The notes below the pieces were generated by a model. That model was given only the letters and a program-made list of their open reading frames with translations. It was not told the DNA's origin and did no database searches. From CALXQW01 sp031553045 (GTDB taxonomy: Bacteria; Verrucomicrobiota; Verrucomicrobiia; Opitutales; Intestinicryptomonadaceae), in assembly GCA_031553045.1 (NCBI GenBank), contig JAVBLZ010000001.1:248001-312000 (forward strand): a stretch of DNA of 64,000 nucleotides, given 5' to 3'. This document shows positions 60,554-64,000 of the stretch, piece by piece. The position numbers and the translations under genes are program-made. Position 1 is the first letter of the stretch; every line of letters starts with the position of its first letter.

Positions 60554-60610
60554 AATATAAATTTTTCGTATTTCCAGATATATCTTTTCCCCACCCTCTC
60601 GCAAGGCTTA

Positions 60611-60677
60611 TGTACACGACCTGTGCCGAAGCGCCCACAGTAACTCTGCTATTTTTCCACAAGACATTAGGCTGACT
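60611..60677. repeat. Direct repeat, copy 1
   Basis: From TGTACACGACC to GGCTGACT, 67 bases repeated at 60981-61047 with two mismatches, exactly 370 bases apart. Both then continue into a related AACGGCACAG segment. The sequence corresponds to the right arm of the palindrome at 60915, so this copy lacks its left arm. Confidence 0.85.
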
Positions 60678-60720
60678 AAAGCCAACGGCACAGTATCAAA
60701 AATAAAATCAATTTTAACCA

Positions 60721-60877
60721 TTAAAGAAAGTTTTGGAAGCATATCGCACTTTAATAAATCCAACTTTAACATTTAAAGAATATTTTGGAAGTACCCCACA
60801 CTTTAATAAAACCCAACTTTAAATATTAAAGAAAGTTTTGGAAGCACATCGCACTTTAATAAATCTCACTTACCCGA
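60721..60877. repeat. Tandem array of about 52-bp repeats
   Basis: Three units begin at 60721, 60773 and 60826, each of the form TTAAAGAAAGTTTTGGAAGC then CACTTTAATAAAT. The middle unit is most divergent. A fourth, isolated unit begins at 61090. Units join through TTTAA-N3-TTAAA mini-palindromes. Confidence 0.82.
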
Positions 60878-60914
60878 TTAAACTTCATGTTGGAATAAGA
60901 GCCATCTCTTTAAC

Positions 60915-61047
60915 GTTTTGGCAGTACGGTTTGGATGAAGAACAAGGCGCAAGAGTGTGAGGCGGTGAGAGTGTACTAAATGTACACGACCAGTGCCGAA
61001 GCGCCCGCAGTAACTCTGCTATTTTTCCACAAGACATTAGGCTGACT
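60915..61047. repeat. Long palindromic element, copy A (diverged right arm)
   Basis: Left arm starts GTTTTGGCAGTACGG and is nearly the same as copy B for about 40 bases. The core is GTGTAC-TAAAT-GTACAC centred on 60979, 64 bases from the start as in copy B. The right arm is diverged but keeps GCAGTAAC and ATT blocks. Confidence 0.75.
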
Positions 61048-61126
61048 GTGCAAACGGCACAGCATCAAACAAAACCGACACTTTAACCATTAAAGAAAGT
61101 TTTGGAAGCACATCGCACACTTTAAC

Positions 61127-61255
61127 GTTTTGGCAGTACGGTTTGGATGAAGAACAAGGCGCAAGAAAAATTGCGGGTCGCAGCGTACTAAATGTACGCA
61201 AGAGTCGCAATTTTTTGCAGTAACGCAGTTATTCGCCAAACGAGTCTGCCAAAAC
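61127..61255. repeat. 129-bp imperfect palindrome, copy B
   Basis: The outer ends GTTTTGGCAG and CTGCCAAAAC are perfect inverted repeats, as are the next GTTTGG/CCAAAC blocks, the AAAAATTGCG/CGCAATTTTT blocks (one-base bulge) and the core GCGTAC-TAAAT-GTACGC. All are symmetric about 61191. The last 27 bases lie inside the GH106 coding sequence. Confidence 0.85.
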
Positions 61256-64000
61256 GGGTTTGATGGAATAAGGGGATAGCCTTACTGGCCCTAGCATACC
61301 TGCGGGCAGAGGGGGTTTGCCTTTCATGGAGTAATTGTAGGTGCAGAAAAGTTTTCTGCCTGTATTGGGGCGTGGGATTGAGGAATCAAAAAGCCAATCC
61401 GGGTAGGCTTTATCACGTTCGGGACAGTCGTCGGGCAATTCGGCGTCGCCAATCAGTCTGTTTGTGAAGGTGTTTGTAACATCCACTCTTAAAATATTCT
61501 CTCCCGCTTTTAAAAATTTTGTGATATCAACTTTGAAGGGATGTTTCCAGAGTGTTGAAACTTTTTTGCCGTTCACAAAAACTTCTGCGATATCGGATAC
61601 TGCGCCCAAATCCAAAGTTACGCCTGAGTTTTTCATGAGGTATTCTTCCGAAATTGAAAATGTTTTTTCATAAGTTGCGGTGCCTGAAAAATGTTTTTCA
61701 TCGAAGGCTTGGAGGGTGTGCCATGAAGTTAAAGTTTGCAGGTCTATACCTTGCCTTAAACCTTTCTCCTTTGGGAATGACAGCTTCCAACCTGCGCTTA
61801 AATCAATCTCGGCGGGGATATTGTCAAATTTTACGCTGTGAGTTTTTTCCGCATTGTCTGTGCAAATATATGTATCGGCGACGTAAGATTTAAGATAGGT
61901 ATTTTTGCCGTCTGAAAAATTTTCCACAGCTTTATCCACGCCTTTGATGTACCAATCTTGAGCTAATGCTGCGTCATCTTTACGGAATACAAAGAATTTA
62001 GATTCGCCTGCTTCCAAAGAATATCTGATTTTTGTGGATGAATCTGTTGAAGATATTATGCAGGTTGCGTAAGAAATTTCCGCACTTTCCGCATCCCAAA
62101 TTTCTATCGCTTTGTTGGCGGAAGTCCTGAAAGTGTAATCCCCAGTCATTTTTTCATCGCCTAAATTTGTTATAAAATAAAATTCCGCATTGGACAAAAC
62201 TTTGTGTATGTAAAAAACTAGGTCGCTGGACTTGCCAGAAACATCTGTAAAGCTAAAATCTTTAGAAATTTTTATGATTTCCAGAGCCTTTTCAATCCCC
62301 ATGGAATGCGGGAATACACGCCCCGTACCATAGACAAAGTGGTCGTCTAACTGTTTGGCAAAAAGAGCGTCCGCCATATATTGAACAGCGCCGTCTATAC
62401 TGGGGTAATCTTTCAGACCTGAAGCGCTGATTGGCCTATTCATCATGATATTTGCGCCATCTTTTACTAGGCGCAGGATGTGGTTAAAAATGTCTATATC
62501 AATTCTTTCATCGTCTTTAATAACGATGAGCGAATACTTGTAGCCGCTTGGTTTGTGCACCACAAAACCATCCTTTGCAACAAACTCTTTCAAGAAGGAT
62601 GTGTCTATAAAATGGTAGTCATGACCGTTTGGGACTTTTGGGAAACCCTCCGGATATAATTGAATTGGGATAAAGTTTGAGCGTCTTATTTTTTCATCAA
62701 TATCGGGCGTTTGCGTAATTGGTATTGCCGGCGTGTTTGAGCCGTAATACATTGCAATATCTGTAACACGCTTGCCCTGCTGCAAAAGATATTGCGCCCT
62801 TGCCAAATATTTAAACCAGCCAGATGCCTGATTCCACCAAGTGTTATTGCGATGAATTTGCGACCCCCACTGCCACATAGACATACCGGGTTTTATGGAA
62901 TCCGCAAAAGGCTGATGGGCGAAAGTATGGAATATAGCCCTATTCATGCCTTGCGTAAAATAAAAGTCGCCCTGTTTTTTGAAGCTTTCTGGAGTGTCCT
63001 CAAATGCTTTGCCGCCCGTAAACGCCTCAGCACCGACGATTCTGGAACCCTTCAAATCCGCAATACTTGCGGCTAATCTTACGGACAAATCGCTCTTGCC
63101 AGCCGTGCGTCTTGCCCAAAATTCTCCCATTAAAATATCCGCCGAGCGCCCCGATTGCATGGAGTCTATGGGTGACGGAAAACCGTAAGGCTCAAGCGCA
63201 AATTTTAAACCGTCTTCATGGCATAATTTTGCAAACTCTGCGTAATGATTTTCCGCAATCATGTCTGCAAAGGTTCTGCGCACGTCAAATAAAAAACGCT
63301 CTGTAAAGCCGTTGTTTTCAATGATTCTGCCCGTAAATGCGGGCATGTATTTATAGATTTCATAACTTCTTCTGTTGAAAAATTCCGAAATCATGGAGGT
63401 TGTCCAATTCTGTTCTCTTGCCTCGTAACTGTCTATCAAGACCGCCCTGATTGGCACTTTGCCGCCTGTGTTGACGCTGTCAATAATTGGTTTTACGCCT
63501 TTTTTGTAGAGAGAATTTACGGCTTCTTTGCTGAATTTATCACACTCCAAACCCCTTGAACCATCTGGTGCAGGGTGGTTTTGCATGCCCGTAAGCGTGT
63601 AAGCAAAACGCAAAATTGTCCAATCTTTACCCAAAGGCGCTGTCCACTTGAGCACGCCGCCTTCACCGAGATTGTCGGTCAAATCAATAATTTCTGAAAA
63701 CTTGATTGCCTCTTTACCGTCGAGCTTGTCTTCCGTCGGAAACACAACCGTATAATGAGCCGTTCTTTTTCCGAAACCCGCTTTAACTTCCCAGTTGTCA
63801 AGACGAGCCGGCAACTGCCCAGAGCTGCGCTCATTGGCGGGTGTGGGAAAGGCAATCACGGCAACTTCCACGCAAAAGCCCTTCATGAGTTCAAGTTTTT
63901 TTGGATGAGGCTCAGGCTGAGAAGCGTTTATTGTGTAAATTAGTGGCGACTCGCTATTTTCAAAATCAAAATCTTTTAGTTTGATAATGGAATCTCCGCC
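61229..64000 (-). CDS. GH106-type alpha-L-rhamnosidase, 5' part beyond the window
   Basis: The reading frame is open to the right edge, so this is the last 923 codons or so of a longer gene; an internal Met at 63886 is not the start. The sequence resembles GH106 rhamnosidases: LDNWEVKAGFGKRT, the block SYEAREQNWTTSMISEFFNRRSYE (numbering unknown), DFYFTQGMNRAIFHTFAHQPF, and a C-terminal galactose-binding-like domain with GVTLDLGAVSDIAEVFVNGK and GMLGPVRLSP. Substrate would be rhamnose-containing glycans such as pectin side chains. The final residues (PVLADSFGE, stop) are encoded by the right arm of a 129-bp palindrome. Confidence 0.85.
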   Translation of the reverse strand, partial: GGDSIIKLKDFDFENSESPLIYTINASQPEPHPKKLELMKGFCVEVAVIAFPTPANERSSGQLPARLDNWEVKAGFGKRTAHYTVVFPTEDKLDGKEAIKFSEIIDLTDNLGEGGVLKWTAPLGKDWTILRFAYTLTGMQNHPAPDGSRGLECDKFSKEAVNSLYKKGVKPIIDSVNTGGKVPIRAVLIDSYEAREQNWTTSMISEFFNRRSYEIYKYMPAFTGRIIENNGFTERFLFDVRRTFADMIAENHYAEFAKLCHEDGLKFALEPYGFPSPIDSMQSGRSADILMGEFWARRTAGKSDLSVRLAASIADLKGSRIVGAEAFTGGKAFEDTPESFKKQGDFYFTQGMNRAIFHTFAHQPFADSIKPGMSMWQWGSQIHRNNTWWNQASGWFKYLARAQYLLQQGKRVTDIAMYYGSNTPAIPITQTPDIDEKIRRSNFIPIQLYPEGFPKVPNGHDYHFIDTSFLKEFVAKDGFVVHKPSGYKYSLIVIKDDERIDIDIFNHILRLVKDGANIMMNRPISASGLKDYPSIDGAVQYMADALFAKQLDDHFVYGTGRVFPHSMGIEKALEIIKISKDFSFTDVSGKSSDLVFYIHKVLSNAEFYFITNLGDEKMTGDYTFRTSANKAIEIWDAESAEISYATCIISSTDSSTKIRYSLEAGESKFFVFRKDDAALAQDWYIKGVDKAVENFSDGKNTYLKSYVADTYICTDNAEKTHSVKFDNIPAEIDLSAGWKLSFPKEKGLRQGIDLQTLTSWHTLQAFDEKHFSGTATYEKTFSISEEYLMKNSGVTLDLGAVSDIAEVFVNGKKVSTLWKHPFKVDITKFLKAGENILRVDVTNTFTNRLIGDAELPDDCPERDKAYPDWLFDSSIPRPNTGRKLFCTYNYSMKGKPPLPAGMLGPVRLSPYSIKPVLADSFGE

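Larger units (their letters stand above)
60554..61228. other. Gene-free repeat-rich intergenic region
   Basis: The longest non-coding stretch in the window (about 675 bases). It holds direct repeats, a tandem array and two long palindromes, listed separately. No ORF of note, no transposase, no tRNA. The reads look low-complexity only in the TTTAA-rich tandem part. Confidence 0.85.

Noticed and set aside
60721..60877. CRISPR array
   Set aside because: The repeats are contiguous and diverged, without unique spacers between identical repeats, and there are no cas genes.
61127..61255. Integron attC site
   Set aside because: It is a long palindrome in the right size range, but the GTTRRRY and RYYYAAC core sites are not at the expected ends and there is no integrase or cassette-like ORF arrangement.

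Overview
The window looks like a chromosomal segment of a fairly AT-rich, Gram-negative member of the Verrucomicrobiota, most likely Opitutae-like and plausibly gut or anaerobic. This placement is inference. It rests on large secreted proteins that combine autotransporter-type beta-strand repeats with a PEP-CTERM sorting tail, an LptD outer-membrane protein, an AroA-Cmk fusion, oxygen-independent HemN, and glycan-active enzymes (GH9, GH106 and a GH65-like protein). I saw no rRNA, tRNA, CRISPR array, phage genes or transposase.

Region by region. 1-3.6 kb: the 3' end of one PEP-CTERM gene followed by a complete paralogue (1103 aa). 3.7-7.5 kb: a polyamine ABC transporter operon, potABCD. 7.6-12.6 kb (minus strand): rarA, a YvlD-like membrane protein, a secreted protein of unknown function and hrpB. 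12.7-15.4 kb (plus): thiD, radC, tsaD. 15.4-18.9 kb (minus): tyrA, an aroA-cmk fusion and plsC. 19-20 kb: a gene joining a histone-H1-like lysine/alanine tail to a small cysteine-rich domain. 19.6-24 kb (minus): nadE, hemL, a 36-codon membrane microprotein, thyA, folA. 24-30.4 kb (minus): lptD, scpA, a 79-aa protein, glmM, then a separate TPR protein. 30.5-35 kb (plus): murJ, hemE, hemN and a nitroreductase. 35-37.3 kb (minus): sugar transferase, formyltransferase and PIG-L deacetylase, a sugar-modification cassette.

37.4-50.3 kb is regulatory and surface-related. A PH-domain membrane protein converges on a GH9 enzyme. The GH9 gene is cotranscribed with a 1702-aa hybrid histidine kinase that has a periplasmic ABC-type binding domain. 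A STAS protein heads an operon with a polysaccharide pyruvyltransferase and a glycosyltransferase, and is divergent from a receiver-phosphatase-kinase fusion, which gives a complete-looking partner-switching module beside exopolysaccharide genes. 50.4-64 kb: a second complete PEP-CTERM autotransporter-like protein, a GH65-like glycosidase, a short zinc-less MetRS, a 928-aa Sel1/TPR lipid- or envelope-targeted protein, and the 3' part of a GH106 rhamnosidase.

The least explained stretch is 60.6-61.26 kb, the only sizeable gene-free region. It is a mosaic of repeats: three tandem units of about 52 bp plus one isolated copy, a 67-bp direct repeat 370 bp apart, and two related long palindromes. 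The better palindrome is 129 bp, is exactly symmetric about position 61191, and its right arm encodes the last residues and stop codon of the GH106 protein. The central stems of the two palindromes differ by a compensated base-pair change. This is the strongest candidate for an undescribed element in the window.
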